This document shows positions 33,754 through 41,589 of a stretch of 64,000 bases of DNA, piece after piece. Every line of letters begins with the position of its first letter. Position 1 is the stretch's first letter. The stretch lies in contig NZ_JAHTKP010000028.1 in NCBI RefSeq assembly GCF_019192735.1, forward strand, positions 33,661-97,660, read 5' to 3'. The position numbers and the translations under genes are program-made. The notes under the pieces are model-generated. The model searched no databases. It saw nothing but the letters and a program-made list of their open reading frames with translations, and was not told the DNA's origin. This stretch comes from Kitasatospora aureofaciens (lineage in GTDB: Bacteria; Actinomycetota; Actinomycetes; Streptomycetales; Streptomycetaceae).

Positions 33754-34461
33754 ATGGTCAACGAGTTGAAGGCGGCTCGCGTGCACACCCCATTGGCGAA
33801 CGGCGGCTCTCGCGCGGTCGCGGCGATCGAAGCACTGTGGGCCGAGATCCGGCGCCACCACCCCGACGTACCCACCGTGGTGGTCACCACCGGCCCTGCC
33901 CGCTCCGCCAAGCTTGCGCAGCACACCCCGCGCCGGTACGGCACTGCAGGCGAGCTTTTCGTCTCGGCGCAGGCATTCGCTGACGGCGCCGCGCTGCTGG
34001 TCGCCGTGTTGCACGAGGCCGCCCACGCGCTCAACCACGCCCGCGGAACCAGGGACACCAGCTCGACCGGTGGCCGGTACCACTCCGCCAGGTTCGCCGA
34101 GGCCGCTCACGAGCTCGGGTTCGAGGTGCCGCGTCGGCCTGCCACAGGCACCGGCTACGCGGCCATCTCGCTCCCGGAGTCCACCACCGCGCGGTACGCG
34201 TTCGCGCTCGCGCTGCTCGACTTCGCCGCCACCCCGGAGATCTCCGGCTTGGACGGTTGGGGTGACGGGGGGGAGTCCCCAGAGGGCTTGTTCGGCGATG
34301 AGCAGGTCGAGCGCGTGGTCACGCCGGCCCGCGCGGGGAAGCGACTCAAGGTCGGGTGCCGCTGCACCCCACCTCGGACGATGTGGGTCACCCCGGGGAT
34401 GTGGGAGCTCGGCGGCATCATGTGCCAGGTGTGCGGCGGCGACTTCGCGCCGATCGAGTAG
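33754..34461 (+). CDS. SprT-like zinc metalloprotein
   Basis: 235 residues. HEAAH (87-91) is a HExxH zinc-peptidase motif; a following YHSARFAEAAHELG provides the third ligand region as in SprT/Spartan-like domains. The C-terminus has CRC and CQVCGG, a zinc ribbon also usual in SprT. Spartan-type proteases cut DNA-protein crosslinks; many plasmid SprT-like proteins are uncharacterised. It follows the replication genes in the same direction and ends before a bidirectional terminator. Confidence 0.75.
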   Translation: MVNELKAARVHTPLANGGSRAVAAIEALWAEIRRHHPDVPTVVVTTGPARSAKLAQHTPRRYGTAGELFVSAQAFADGAALLVAVLHEAAHALNHARGTRDTSSTGGRYHSARFAEAAHELGFEVPRRPATGTGYAAISLPESTTARYAFALALLDFAATPEISGLDGWGDGGESPEGLFGDEQVERVVTPARAGKRLKVGCRCTPPRTMWVTPGMWELGGIMCQVCGGDFAPIE

Positions 34462-34559
34462 GGGACCAGAGCGGCGGCGCAGCCCTTACCTATGGCAGGT
34501 CAACCCCTGCGCAGGTCAGCGCCTTGTTCGCTGTACGGGCGAGTAGGCCCGGAACACAT

Positions 34560-34587
34560 GAGACCCCCGGGCTGGCCCGGGGGTCTC
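34560..34587. terminator. Bidirectional terminator bounding the peptide cluster
   Basis: 12-base perfect stem (GAGACCCCCGGG and complement) with a CTGG loop, between the plus-strand SprT-like gene and the minus-strand JmjC gene. Confidence 0.8.
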
Positions 34588-34601
34588 ACGGTGAGCTGGG
34601 A

Positions 34602-35702
34602 TCAGCGGGTGGCGGCGAGGCCGTGGCGGACCAGGTGGCGGACATCGGCGGCGACCTGGGCGACGGACAGGCCTGTGGCCGCAGCGAGGTCGCCGATGGT
34701 GGTGTCGCGCTGGCCGAGCAGTGCGGTGAGGACGGGCAGCCGTTTGGGTGGGACGGTTGGCCAGGTGTCGCCGTCGGCGTGGAGGGCGGTCTCTCCGTCG
34801 TCGTGGCGGACGAGGCGGGACCGGGACGGCACGAGGGCGACCTGTGTGAACTTGTCGTACCGTTCGTCGGGGGTCGGGAGGTCGATGGCGGGCCGCGCGT
34901 GCAGGGCCTTGTCCTGGGCGGCGCGGTAGCGGGCCACCACTTCGGGGTCCTTGAGCAGGGGGACCAGGTCGGGAAGCGCCTGCCTCGGGGCGGGCAGGTC
35001 GGCGCGCAGCGGGGCGCCGACGGGTTGGGTGGCGAGCCACTGGAGGAGGTCGAGGACGGTGTGGGGGGTGAGGGCACAGGTCAGGTGGAGGCTGGGGCCG
35101 GCGTGGGCGGTGACGGCGTGCCACCAGCCGCGGGGCAGGTAGAGGACGTCGCCGGGGGTGAGGACGATCTCGGTGGCATTGGTGGTGGGTTCGGCACCGC
35201 CGGTGGGTGGGTGGATCTCCCAGTGTTTCGAGCCGTCGAGCTGGAGGACCAGGACGTCGGTCTGGTCGGTGTGCCGGTTGAACCCAGGGGCGGGCGTGCG
35301 GGAGGCGTAGGCGGTGACCAGGACACCGGTGGCGAAGGCCGCTTCGAGGTGGTGGGCGACGCGGCGCAGCCTGTGGTGGCAGTGGTCGACGGCGTCGAGG
35401 GCGAGGGTGGCGCCGTTGTCGAGTTCGCTGTTGAGCAGGTGGGGCCGGAGCTGGTGGTGGACGACGCCGGGGCGCAGGGTGACGGGGCGGGTGTAGGTGG
35501 CCGGGGGGACGAGGGCGCCGTGGCGGGCGAGCTGGAGTCGGGGGGCTTCGAGCTGGTGGTCGGTCAGGATTCGGGCGAGGTCGTCCCATCCGAAGAGGTC
35601 GCCGGGGTCGGGCAGGCCGGCGGGCAGGTGCCGGAAGGTGTGGTGGAGGGCCCCGTCGAGGGCGTCGCGGACGGTGATGGTCCAGCGGTGGTCGGTGGTC
35701 AT
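34602..35702 (-). CDS. JmjC-type 2-oxoglutarate/Fe(II) oxygenase
   Basis: 366 residues. A JmjC/cupin core carries the iron triad H144-x-D146 (NRHTDQTD) and H195 (RGWWHAV), with LQLDGSKHWEIH and GDVLYLPRG typical of ribosomal-oxygenase-like hydroxylases (ROXA/YcfD group). The last 50 residues (LAAATGLSVAQVAADVRHLV) form a winged helix, as in that group. The ATG overlaps the stop of the ThiF-type gene by 4 bases (ATGA), so the two act together, and a 39-residue peptide gene heads the operon. Inferred role: hydroxylation of the peptide; hydroxylating a ribosomal protein remains an alternative. Confidence 0.8.
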   Translation of the reverse strand: MTTDHRWTITVRDALDGALHHTFRHLPAGLPDPGDLFGWDDLARILTDHQLEAPRLQLARHGALVPPATYTRPVTLRPGVVHHQLRPHLLNSELDNGATLALDAVDHCHHRLRRVAHHLEAAFATGVLVTAYASRTPAPGFNRHTDQTDVLVLQLDGSKHWEIHPPTGGAEPTTNATEIVLTPGDVLYLPRGWWHAVTAHAGPSLHLTCALTPHTVLDLLQWLATQPVGAPLRADLPAPRQALPDLVPLLKDPEVVARYRAAQDKALHARPAIDLPTPDERYDKFTQVALVPSRSRLVRHDDGETALHADGDTWPTVPPKRLPVLTALLGQRDTTIGDLAAATGLSVAQVAADVRHLVRHGLAATR

Positions 35703-36820
35703 GGGGTCCTCACGGGCTGGGTGGCGCAGGACGGGCAGTCGGGGTTGCGGGGGTGGGTGACGGGCGGCAGGGGCCGGTCGGCGGCGGCGATCAGGCTGTG
35801 CCGGTAGACGGTGGCGGTGTCCCAGCGCGGTGTGTCGGTGAGGTGGGTGAGGGCGGCGTGGGCGGCGTAGGTGCCGGCCAGGGTGGCGGTCACCGCGGTG
35901 GTGGGGTGTCCGGCCGGGCGCGGCAGGGCGCGGTGCAGGTCGTCACCGTGCAGGCCGGGCAGCCCGCGGGTGGCGGCCTCGCCGTGGCGCAGGCACTCCC
36001 AGCACGGGGCGTCGGAGTCGGGGTCGTAGAGCGCGGTGGTGATGACGGGCCCGTGATAGCCGGCGTCGACCCACGGGCAGAGCGTCTGCAGGCTCGCCCG
36101 ATTGGCGCGCAGCCGCAGGCCCTCGGGCTCGTCGGCGGCGAGCAGCAGCAGGTCGCAGTCGGCCATCAGGGCGGCGAGTTGGGGCTGGAGGGTGACACGT
36201 TCGATCCGAACGGCGACGTCGAGGTCGGGGGTGCGCTCGCGCAGGCGGTCGGCGGCGGCCTCTACTTTGGGCCGGCGGATGTCGGCGTGGGTGTAGAGGT
36301 GCTGGCGGTGGAGGTTGGAGAGCTCGACGTGGTCGGGGTCGATCAGGGTCAGGCGTCCGACTCCCTCGGCGGCGAGGACGGTGGCCGCGCTCGCCCCGGC
36401 GCCGCCGACCCCGACGATGGTCACCGAGGCCCGCGCCAGGCGCAGGTGGATGTCCCAGCCGGAGCGGCCGAACCGGTCGACCATGTCCCAGTACTCGGCG
36501 CCGCGTTGGTGTCGCTGGGCGGTGTCGGGGTCCGTGCCGACGGGCGGGCCCTGGCGGCGGGTCTCCCGCAGGTGGCCGGCCCAGGTCAGTTCGCCGATCA
36601 GGCGGCCGATCTCGGCGGGGCCGACGTCTGGGTGGTCGGTCGCCATGGCCGCGAGGACGTCGGGCAGGGTGCGGGTGCCGTCCAGGAGATCCAGCAGGTG
36701 CCCGCGCCAGCCCCCGGGGTCGGGCAGGATGCTCGCGATGCCCGGGATGGCGCCGATCTGGATGCTGCCGTCCGGCCTGCGGAAGGGCTGGTGCTCGGCG
36801 CGCAGGTGGAGGAATCTCAC
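35699..36820 (-). CDS. ThiF/MccB-type adenylating enzyme with leader-binding N-terminus
   Basis: 373 residues from GTG 36820 with GGGGAGG upstream. The first 95 residues (LRAEHQPFRRPDGSIQIG, LLDLLDGTRTLPDVLAAM, LIGELTWAGHL) read as a winged-helix RiPP recognition element. The E1-like domain has the nucleotide loop GVGGAG (137-142), DPDHVELSNLHRQ and two Cys pairs (CWEC, CPSC) for structural zinc. Relatives adenylate peptide carboxylates (MccB in microcin C, PaaA in pantocin). The gene lies behind the peptide gene at 36910 with a hairpin between, and overlaps the JmjC gene. Confidence 0.85.
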   Translation of the reverse strand: MRFLHLRAEHQPFRRPDGSIQIGAIPGIASILPDPGGWRGHLLDLLDGTRTLPDVLAAMATDHPDVGPAEIGRLIGELTWAGHLRETRRQGPPVGTDPDTAQRHQRGAEYWDMVDRFGRSGWDIHLRLARASVTIVGVGGAGASAATVLAAEGVGRLTLIDPDHVELSNLHRQHLYTHADIRRPKVEAAADRLRERTPDLDVAVRIERVTLQPQLAALMADCDLLLLAADEPEGLRLRANRASLQTLCPWVDAGYHGPVITTALYDPDSDAPCWECLRHGEAATRGLPGLHGDDLHRALPRPAGHPTTAVTATLAGTYAAHAALTHLTDTPRWDTATVYRHSLIAAADRPLPPVTHPRNPDCPSCATQPVRTP

Positions 36821-36866
36821 CTGGTCCTCCCCAAGGGTCGAAGGGTGTCGAAGGGTGCTGGGACGG

Positions 36867-36895
36867 GACGGGCCCGGCGCGAGGCCGGGCCCGTC
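36867..36895 (-). terminator. Attenuator-like hairpin between peptide and enzyme genes
   Basis: 12-base perfect stem (GACGGGCCCGGC and complement, 5-base loop), 15 bases after the peptide gene's stop and before the ThiF-type gene. It would let the precursor message outnumber the enzyme message, as in many peptide operons. Confidence 0.7.
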
Positions 36896-36909
36896 GGGGT
36901 GGTGCCGCG

Positions 36910-37029
36910 TCAGCCGGAGACGTTGGTCAGGCGCACCAGCTCGTCGTCGCTGGCGCGGCGCAGCAGCGCGTCGTCCTCGGTGTCCTCCGGGTCGACGGCC
37001 GCGGAGGCGGGGTTCTGGGTGGCGTCCAT
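36910..37029 (-). CDS. 39-residue putative RiPP precursor peptide
   Basis: Short gene from ATG 37029 with an excellent ribosome-binding site (GAGGAGG, 6 bases before ATG). The product has an acidic N-terminal part (MDATQNPASAAVDPEDTEDD), a helical middle (ALLRRASDDELV) and the C-terminal end RLTNVSG. Leader-like acidity, a short C-terminal segment, position ahead of a recognition-element ThiF enzyme and an attenuator behind it all fit a precursor peptide. The modified residues are unknown; Asn36, Thr35 and the C-terminal carboxylate are the obvious candidates for adenylation or hydroxylation. Confidence 0.7.
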   Translation of the reverse strand: MDATQNPASAAVDPEDTEDDALLRRASDDELVRLTNVSG

Positions 37030-37211
37030 GGGGATCCTCCTCATTTCTCATCGGATGGTGGCGGAATCGCCGGGATCCATGGAAGCATTCTCGCAATGCC
37101 CAGGGAAGGGGTTTTCGGGAATTTCCTCAAACCCCTTCGCGTCCTATTTTCGGGCAGCATCGAATTCCGGGACAGACGAATTCTGGCCCGGTTCGGGAAG
37201 GGAGATTTCCG
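37030..37211. promoter_or_regulatory. Divergent promoter region of the peptide cluster
   Basis: AT-richer than its surroundings. Contains an inverted repeat GAAGGGGTTT (37105-37114) / AAACCCCTTC (37129-37138) and two CGAATTC words near 37155-37180. It drives the peptide operon leftwards and the carboxypeptidase gene rightwards. Confidence 0.6.
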
Positions 37212-38513
37212 GTGGCTGACGTCCTCTCTGGCATGGATGAGCGCCTGGCGGGCTACGCGCGCCTGGTACCGGCGGGGGAGCTGGTGCCCTCGGTCGGGAA
37301 CCTGGTCCGGCGGCTGCGGGCGCTGGCCGATCGGGAGCCGGGGCTGTGCCGGATGCGGCAGATCGGCACGTCACGCCAGGGCAGGGCGCTGCACGTGCTG
37401 TCGGTCGGTATGGGGCGGCGGGCCGCGTTGGTGGTCGGCGGCCCGCATCCGAACGAACCGGTCGGGTACGCGACGGTCAGCTTCTTGGCCAACCTGGTGG
37501 CCGCGCGGCCGGAGCTCCGACGAGACGTCGCGTGGCATTTCTTGCCGTGTGTCGACCCGGACGGTGCGGCCATGAATTCCGGGTGGACGAGTGTGCCGCT
37601 CGATCTCCACCGGCAGCACCGGTACTTTTATCGTCCGGCTTTGGCCGAGCAGGCGGAATGGACGTTTCCGATTCCATTCGGGGACGGCGTTCATAGTTTC
37701 GGGCTGCCGGAGAACGCGGCGCTGGCCGCGCTCGTCGACGAGCTGGAGCCGATCGCCGCCATCTCGCTGCACAACGCCGACTTCGGCGCCGCGTTCCACA
37801 TCGTCAGCCACGAGGTGCCCGGATTGGCGGCCCAACTGGGCGCCGTCGCCGCTCGGCACGGCCTGGCCGGCGGCGCGGCGCCCTCCGACGTCGCGGGCTG
37901 GCCGGTCCTTGGGCCCGGGGTGTACGCAATGCCGCCCGTCGATGAGGTGGTGATCCGCGACCACGAGGCTGACGCGCCCGCCCACGGCGCCCACCTGGTC
38001 CACTACGCCAGTCGGTACAGCACGTTGACGGTCCTGCCGGAGGTCCCCCGCTGGCACACCGGCGCAGCCTTCGACGACGCCCCGGCCGATGCCCTGGGCG
38101 CCCTGGCCGACGCCCTGGGCGCCGAGGCCACCGAGATCCGGCAGCTGATGGCCGAGGCGGGCGACCTGGACGACGCGTCCGGCCGGGCCGCGGCCGACAC
38201 CCTCGCGGTCGCCGACACCGTCACTCGCTCCTGGCAGCACCAGGCCGCCGCCGGCGGCATCGTGGCCGGTGCCGAACTCGCCGAGGCGCACTACACCCGC
38301 GTCCAGTTGAGCCTGCGTTCCGCCGGGCTGGCGCTCCGGGCCGCCGCCGACACCTCGCAGGCCGATCCGGGCGCCCGCGCCCGCCTCGATCGGGCCTTGT
38401 CCGAGCGCACCAGGCGGGCCGAACGGGAGCTGCGGATGATGCCGGTCCCGCTCAACCGCCTGGTGGCGGTGCAGGCCTGCACCGCGCTCGCGGCCTGCGC
38501 ACTCGCTCGGTAG
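37212..38513 (+). CDS. M14-like zinc carboxypeptidase
   Basis: 433 residues from GTG 37212 with AAGGGAG upstream. Zinc motif H79-x-x-E82 in GPHPNEPVGY, a third ligand candidate H187 (SLHNADFG) and a possible catalytic Glu277 (LPEVP) match the order of the M14 family. The C-terminal 130 residues are an extra helical region. No signal peptide, so it is cytoplasmic. Divergent from the peptide operon through a shared promoter region; the likely job is trimming the peptide's C-terminus or removing its leader, or self-protection. The substrate is inferred only from context. Confidence 0.75.
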   Translation: MADVLSGMDERLAGYARLVPAGELVPSVGNLVRRLRALADREPGLCRMRQIGTSRQGRALHVLSVGMGRRAALVVGGPHPNEPVGYATVSFLANLVAARPELRRDVAWHFLPCVDPDGAAMNSGWTSVPLDLHRQHRYFYRPALAEQAEWTFPIPFGDGVHSFGLPENAALAALVDELEPIAAISLHNADFGAAFHIVSHEVPGLAAQLGAVAARHGLAGGAAPSDVAGWPVLGPGVYAMPPVDEVVIRDHEADAPAHGAHLVHYASRYSTLTVLPEVPRWHTGAAFDDAPADALGALADALGAEATEIRQLMAEAGDLDDASGRAAADTLAVADTVTRSWQHQAAAGGIVAGAELAEAHYTRVQLSLRSAGLALRAAADTSQADPGARARLDRALSERTRRAERELRMMPVPLNRLVAVQACTALAACALAR

Positions 38514-38569
38514 GCGCCTGGCGGGCCCCGACACGTGGGTGACGGTCCCGGCGAGAGCAGGGAAGGAGG

Positions 38570-39001
38570 TCATCGCGCAGACCGGGGGGTGCGGAGATCG
38601 GCGTGCACGGTCTTGCCCCAGGGATCGGGAGTGACGCCCCACTGGCCGCCGGTTAGCTCGTGGACCAGGGCGAGCCCGCGGTGTCCCTCCTCGTCCTCGC
38701 CAGCATCCAGCAGCACCGGCAGCTCCCGGGATCCGTCCCGTACGAAGATCCGCACGACTCCCTCGGTGGGCCGCCGGATGCCGACCTGCATCACTGTCAG
38801 GCAACCGGTCTTGACGGCATTGGTGGCCAACTCGGAGACGATGAGCTCGGCGACGTCGGTCAAGTCGTCCAGGCCCCACTCCGGCAGCTTGTCCCGAATC
38901 AGCCGGCGGGCCGCGCGCGCCGATTCCGGGCAGTACGGAAGTGTTGCTGTCGCGGACCGCGGCGGAGCGGCGTGGGCGCCGGGCGCGAGTTCCGTCGTCA
39001 C
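38570..39001 (-). CDS. HATPase_c regulatory ATPase (anti-sigma-like)
   Basis: 143 residues from GTG 39001, overlapping the upstream stop by 4 bases. The N-box ELATNAVKTGC and downstream GLALVHELTGGQWGV are typical of the SpoIIAB/RsbW-like ATP-binding proteins abundant in Streptomyces, which bind sigma factors or anti-sigma antagonists. No sigma factor gene adjoins. Paired with a small unknown gene and facing an XRE regulator. Confidence 0.8.
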   Translation of the reverse strand: MTTELAPGAHAAPPRSATATLPYCPESARAARRLIRDKLPEWGLDDLTDVAELIVSELATNAVKTGCLTVMQVGIRRPTEGVVRIFVRDGSRELPVLLDAGEDEEGHRGLALVHELTGGQWGVTPDPWGKTVHADLRTPRSAR

Positions 39002-39375
39002 GACAGCCCCCGGTACTGCCTGAGCCACCGGCCGGCCTCCAGCCGCCGCAGGCTCGTCGCCAGTCGCAGGGCGCGTTCGACGCCCTCCAGGAAGACCTCG
39101 GTGTCATCTGGCTGCCTGTGCCACGCGCCCCGGGGCGCGTCGGCCGGGAAGTACCGGGCGAGGAGGTCGCCCCAGTCCAGGCAGGCCGGTTGCGCGAGGA
39201 ACCCGGAGGCGATGTCGGCCAGCACCCGGCGGCGCAGCTGGTCATCAGAGGATCGGCGCACGGCGAGCGCCCCGGTCAGGCGGCGGTGGGAAGGCGGCGG
39301 CTCTGCGGTGTCGGGGGGCGGCATCGGCGGATCCGCCGCTGACGGTGCCAGCGCTCTTCGGGTGATGGTCTCCAC
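38998..39375 (-). CDS. Hypothetical protein coupled to the HATPase
   Basis: 125 residues from GTG 39375 (GGAG 8 bases upstream). A Pro-rich start, then a helical domain (RRRVLADIASGFLAQPACLDW, GVERALRLATSLRRLEAGRWL). Overlaps the HATPase gene by 4 bases. Unknown; it may be the regulatory partner of the HATPase. Confidence 0.6.
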   Translation of the reverse strand: METITRRALAPSAADPPMPPPDTAEPPPSHRRLTGALAVRRSSDDQLRRRVLADIASGFLAQPACLDWGDLLARYFPADAPRGAWHRQPDDTEVFLEGVERALRLATSLRRLEAGRWLRQYRGLS

Positions 39376-39550
39376 GGCAGACGCTCCGTTCGTGCTTGCC
39401 GGTCTGCGCCCGAGGCATGCGTCATCTGCCGGGAGGCCCTGGTAGCGGGTGTGCCGGAGGGTTGGTCTGCACACGGGCACGCTGACTCTTTGATCGCGGA
39501 TAGTGATCAACTTGCGACTTTCCGCGAGCGTGGCTTCACTGTCCTCTCTA

Positions 39551-39591
39551 GTTCGCAGAGCGTCAAGGTGAGAATCTGCGAATTCGCAGAT
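39551..39591. promoter_or_regulatory. Probable XRE operator
   Basis: Perfect 18-base palindrome ATCTGCGAATTCGCAGAT (39574-39591) with an extra half-site TTCGCAGA at 39552. It lies in the divergent region between the HATPase pair and the XRE gene. Confidence 0.6.
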
Positions 39592-39659
39592 CTTCGATTG
39601 GCGAAGCCCGGTACAGGAGGCAGACTGTGACCCACCATCAACCTCGGGGAGGGAAGCGC

Positions 39660-40502
39660 ATGGCACCCACCAGTCCGCCCACCTTCCGGCGTCGACGCCT
39701 TGGAATGGCCCTACGCCGCCTGCGCGAGGCCCAGGGCCGCACCCAGTTCGACGTCGCCGCCGCCATCGGCGTGAACATCGACCGCATCAGCCGGGCCGAG
39801 CTGGGTCGTACCAAGGTGGACGTGCCGCTGCTGCGCGTCCTTCTCGACGAGTACGCCGTAACCGACCAGGACTTGCGTCAGACCCTGGAGGACATGACCC
39901 GCAACATCGGTGCCCGCGGCTGGTGGCACAGCTACAACAGCTTCCTGACCCTCGGGTTCCAAGACTTCCTCGGCCTCGAAGGCGAAGCAGCCCTGACCCG
40001 CGAATGGGAGAACCTGGTACCCGGCCGCCTGCAGACCGAGGAGTACACGCGGCTCCTGCTCGCAGCCGGGCAAGGAATCGTCCACCCGACCCGCGAGCAG
40101 ATCGAGTCCCGCGTCGCGGTCCGCATGGGACGTCAGATGAAGCTGCGCCGCCCGTACGAGGTCGTCCTCGGTGAGGCCGCCGTGCTCAACCACATCGGTG
40201 ACGCGGAGGCGATGAAACGGCAGATCGTTCACCTGCGCGAGCAGAGCGAACGTGACGACATCAACCTGCGGATCCTGCCGCTCAGCTGTGGCCCGCACCT
40301 CGGCCTCGACGGTGCCTTCACGCTGTTTACGTTCCCGGACGGCGGCCAGCTCGTCAGTCTCGAAGCCCTCCTCAACAGTTTCTACCTGGAGGACGAGGAC
40401 TCCCTGCGGATCTACAACGCGGCCTTCGGCCAGATCCACGAGCTCGCCCTGGACGAGAAGCAGACCCAAGCGTTCCTGGAACGCGCCGCCCACGCGGCGT
40501 AG
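39660..40502 (+). CDS. XRE-family regulator with DUF5753 domain
   Basis: 280 residues. N-terminal helix-turn-helix (about 12-68: LGMALRRLREAQGRTQFDVAA...DRISRAELGR) and a C-terminal DUF5753-type domain (WENLVPGRLQTEEYTRLLL; LREQSERDDINLRILP; LALDEKQTQAFLE). ATG 39660 chosen over GTG 39627 because GGGAGG lies 7 bases upstream. Followed by a DUF397 gene, the standard Streptomyces pairing, in which the small protein modulates the regulator. It probably binds the palindrome upstream of its own start. Confidence 0.85.
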   Translation: MAPTSPPTFRRRRLGMALRRLREAQGRTQFDVAAAIGVNIDRISRAELGRTKVDVPLLRVLLDEYAVTDQDLRQTLEDMTRNIGARGWWHSYNSFLTLGFQDFLGLEGEAALTREWENLVPGRLQTEEYTRLLLAAGQGIVHPTREQIESRVAVRMGRQMKLRRPYEVVLGEAAVLNHIGDAEAMKRQIVHLREQSERDDINLRILPLSCGPHLGLDGAFTLFTFPDGGQLVSLEALLNSFYLEDEDSLRIYNAAFGQIHELALDEKQTQAFLERAAHAA

Positions 40503-40533
40503 GCCCCACCGCACCAAGAGAGGTAAAACAACC

Positions 40534-40740
40534 GTGCCCCGATCTGCCCCGGCCGACTGGACCAGCAGCACCCACTCCGGCAACAGCGGCCAGTGCGTTC
40601 AGTGGCGCACCCCACCGGGCGAAACCCTCGGGCGCTTCGTGGAGATCCGGGACTCCAAGGACCCCAGTGGCCCGACACTCACGTTCCCCGTGGAGAGCTG
40701 GGCGGCCTTCGCTGAGTTCGCCTCGGCCCACGAGGTCTAA
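40534..40740 (+). CDS. DUF397 protein
   Basis: 68 residues from GTG 40534 (AAGAGAGG upstream). DWTSSTHSGNSGQCVQWR and VEIRDSKDPSGPTLTF...WAAFAEFA are the hallmark segments of DUF397. Paired with the XRE gene ending 31 bases upstream. DUF397 proteins are thought to antagonise or assist their XRE partner. Confidence 0.85.
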   Translation: MPRSAPADWTSSTHSGNSGQCVQWRTPPGETLGRFVEIRDSKDPSGPTLTFPVESWAAFAEFASAHEV

Positions 40741-40795
40741 CTCAAGGAATCCAGAAGTCGCGAGGCGCCCCGGCGCCGCCGATCTCTCGCAGGCC

Positions 40796-40833
40796 GCAGG
40801 CCCGCTCCGCGCCCAGCGCGGGAGCGGGCCTGC
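40796..40833. terminator. Terminator after the DUF397 gene
   Basis: 12-base perfect stem (GCAGGCCCGCTC, 40796-40807, and complement 40822-40833) with extra inner pairing. Confidence 0.7.
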
Positions 40834-41074
40834 CTGATTCTCCCCATAGCCGACAGCCGCCGGCGGACTGCTGCTCAGCGGCACGCTCGCCCTGCAGGAG
40901 GCGGCCGCTGCGCCGTCCGCCGCAGGGCCTACGGACCTTCTCGCCGAGGACGATCCGCAGGCCCGTCACGCCGCCGGCGGGGCTTCGTGATGCCCGCCAC
41001 GCCGCGCGCAGCTGGCTGACGTGATCTCAAACTGAAGGTATTTGTGCACGTGGCGGGGTTGATCGACAGACAGA

Positions 41075-41095
41075 ACCGTGATTGAATTAGATACG
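41075..41095 (+). promoter_or_regulatory. Shared promoter-like element, copy 1
   Basis: Identical over 21 bases to 43369-43389 (core GTGATTGAATTAGATACG). TTGATC lies 23 bases before the TAGATA word; the other copy has TTGACC at the same spacing. It precedes the gene at 41184. Confidence 0.7.
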
Positions 41096-41183
41096 TCGAG
41101 AGCGGGGACGGGAATCCTCCCTCGACACCGGGCCGGGCCGTTCCCTGCGCACACACCGAAGACCTCACCGAAGGGCCATCACC

Positions 41184-41501
41184 ATGGACTTCACCACCCT
41201 GGACCGCCTCACGCTGGAAGGCACCACCGCCGTGCTCAAGCCGGTCTACGACCCGGTCCTGCGCACCTTCTCCGTCCAGCTCTGGGAGGACGGCAAGCCC
41301 TCCGGCATCCACGGCCTGATCGACCCCTTCCAGTACGCCGACGAGCCGCTGGAGGGCATCAACGACTTCCTCGCCGAGGCCGAGCTCCGCCCCCTCACCG
41401 TGGATGAGCAGTTCCAGCTCTACGCCGGTCTCGTGAAGGCCAAGGGCGGCCCGGACTGGCAGCTCTTCCTGTTCCAGGTCAACACCGAAGCCCAGGACTG
41501 A
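41184..41501 (+). CDS. Hypothetical protein (105 aa)
   Basis: ATG 41184 (MDFTTLDRLTLEG). A strand-rich N-terminal half (VLRTFSVQLWEDGK) and a helical C-terminal half. First gene after the shared promoter-like element. A hairpin with 12-base arms follows. No family recognised. Confidence 0.65.
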   Translation: MDFTTLDRLTLEGTTAVLKPVYDPVLRTFSVQLWEDGKPSGIHGLIDPFQYADEPLEGINDFLAEAELRPLTVDEQFQLYAGLVKAKGGPDWQLFLFQVNTEAQD

Positions 41502-41512
41502 CCGACATCACC

Positions 41513-41552
41513 CCGCGGGCGGGCAGGGCCGGGAATCCCCGCCCGCCCGCGG
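41513..41552 (+). terminator. Terminator-like hairpin
   Basis: 12-base arms (CCGCGGGCGGGC and complement) around a 16-base loop, between the genes at 41184 and 41590. Confidence 0.6.
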
Positions 41553-41589
41553 CACCAACCCACCGAACCACCTCAACAAGGAGTGCAGC

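Larger units (their letters stand above)
40741..41183. other. Intergenic region with terminator and promoter-like element
   Basis: 443 bases without a convincing gene. It holds the hairpin at 40796-40833, a GC-rich stretch with nothing recognisable (40834-41040), and the promoter-like element at 41075-41095. Confidence 0.5.

Noticed and set aside
36315..37211. N-terminal extension of the M14-like peptidase through the ThiF gene
   Set aside because: That part is antisense to the ThiF-type gene and peptide gene; GTG 37212 has a proper ribosome-binding site and begins the protein-like sequence.
40742..40969. Minus-strand small gene after DUF397
   Set aside because: Overlaps a clear terminator hairpin and has random-looking composition.
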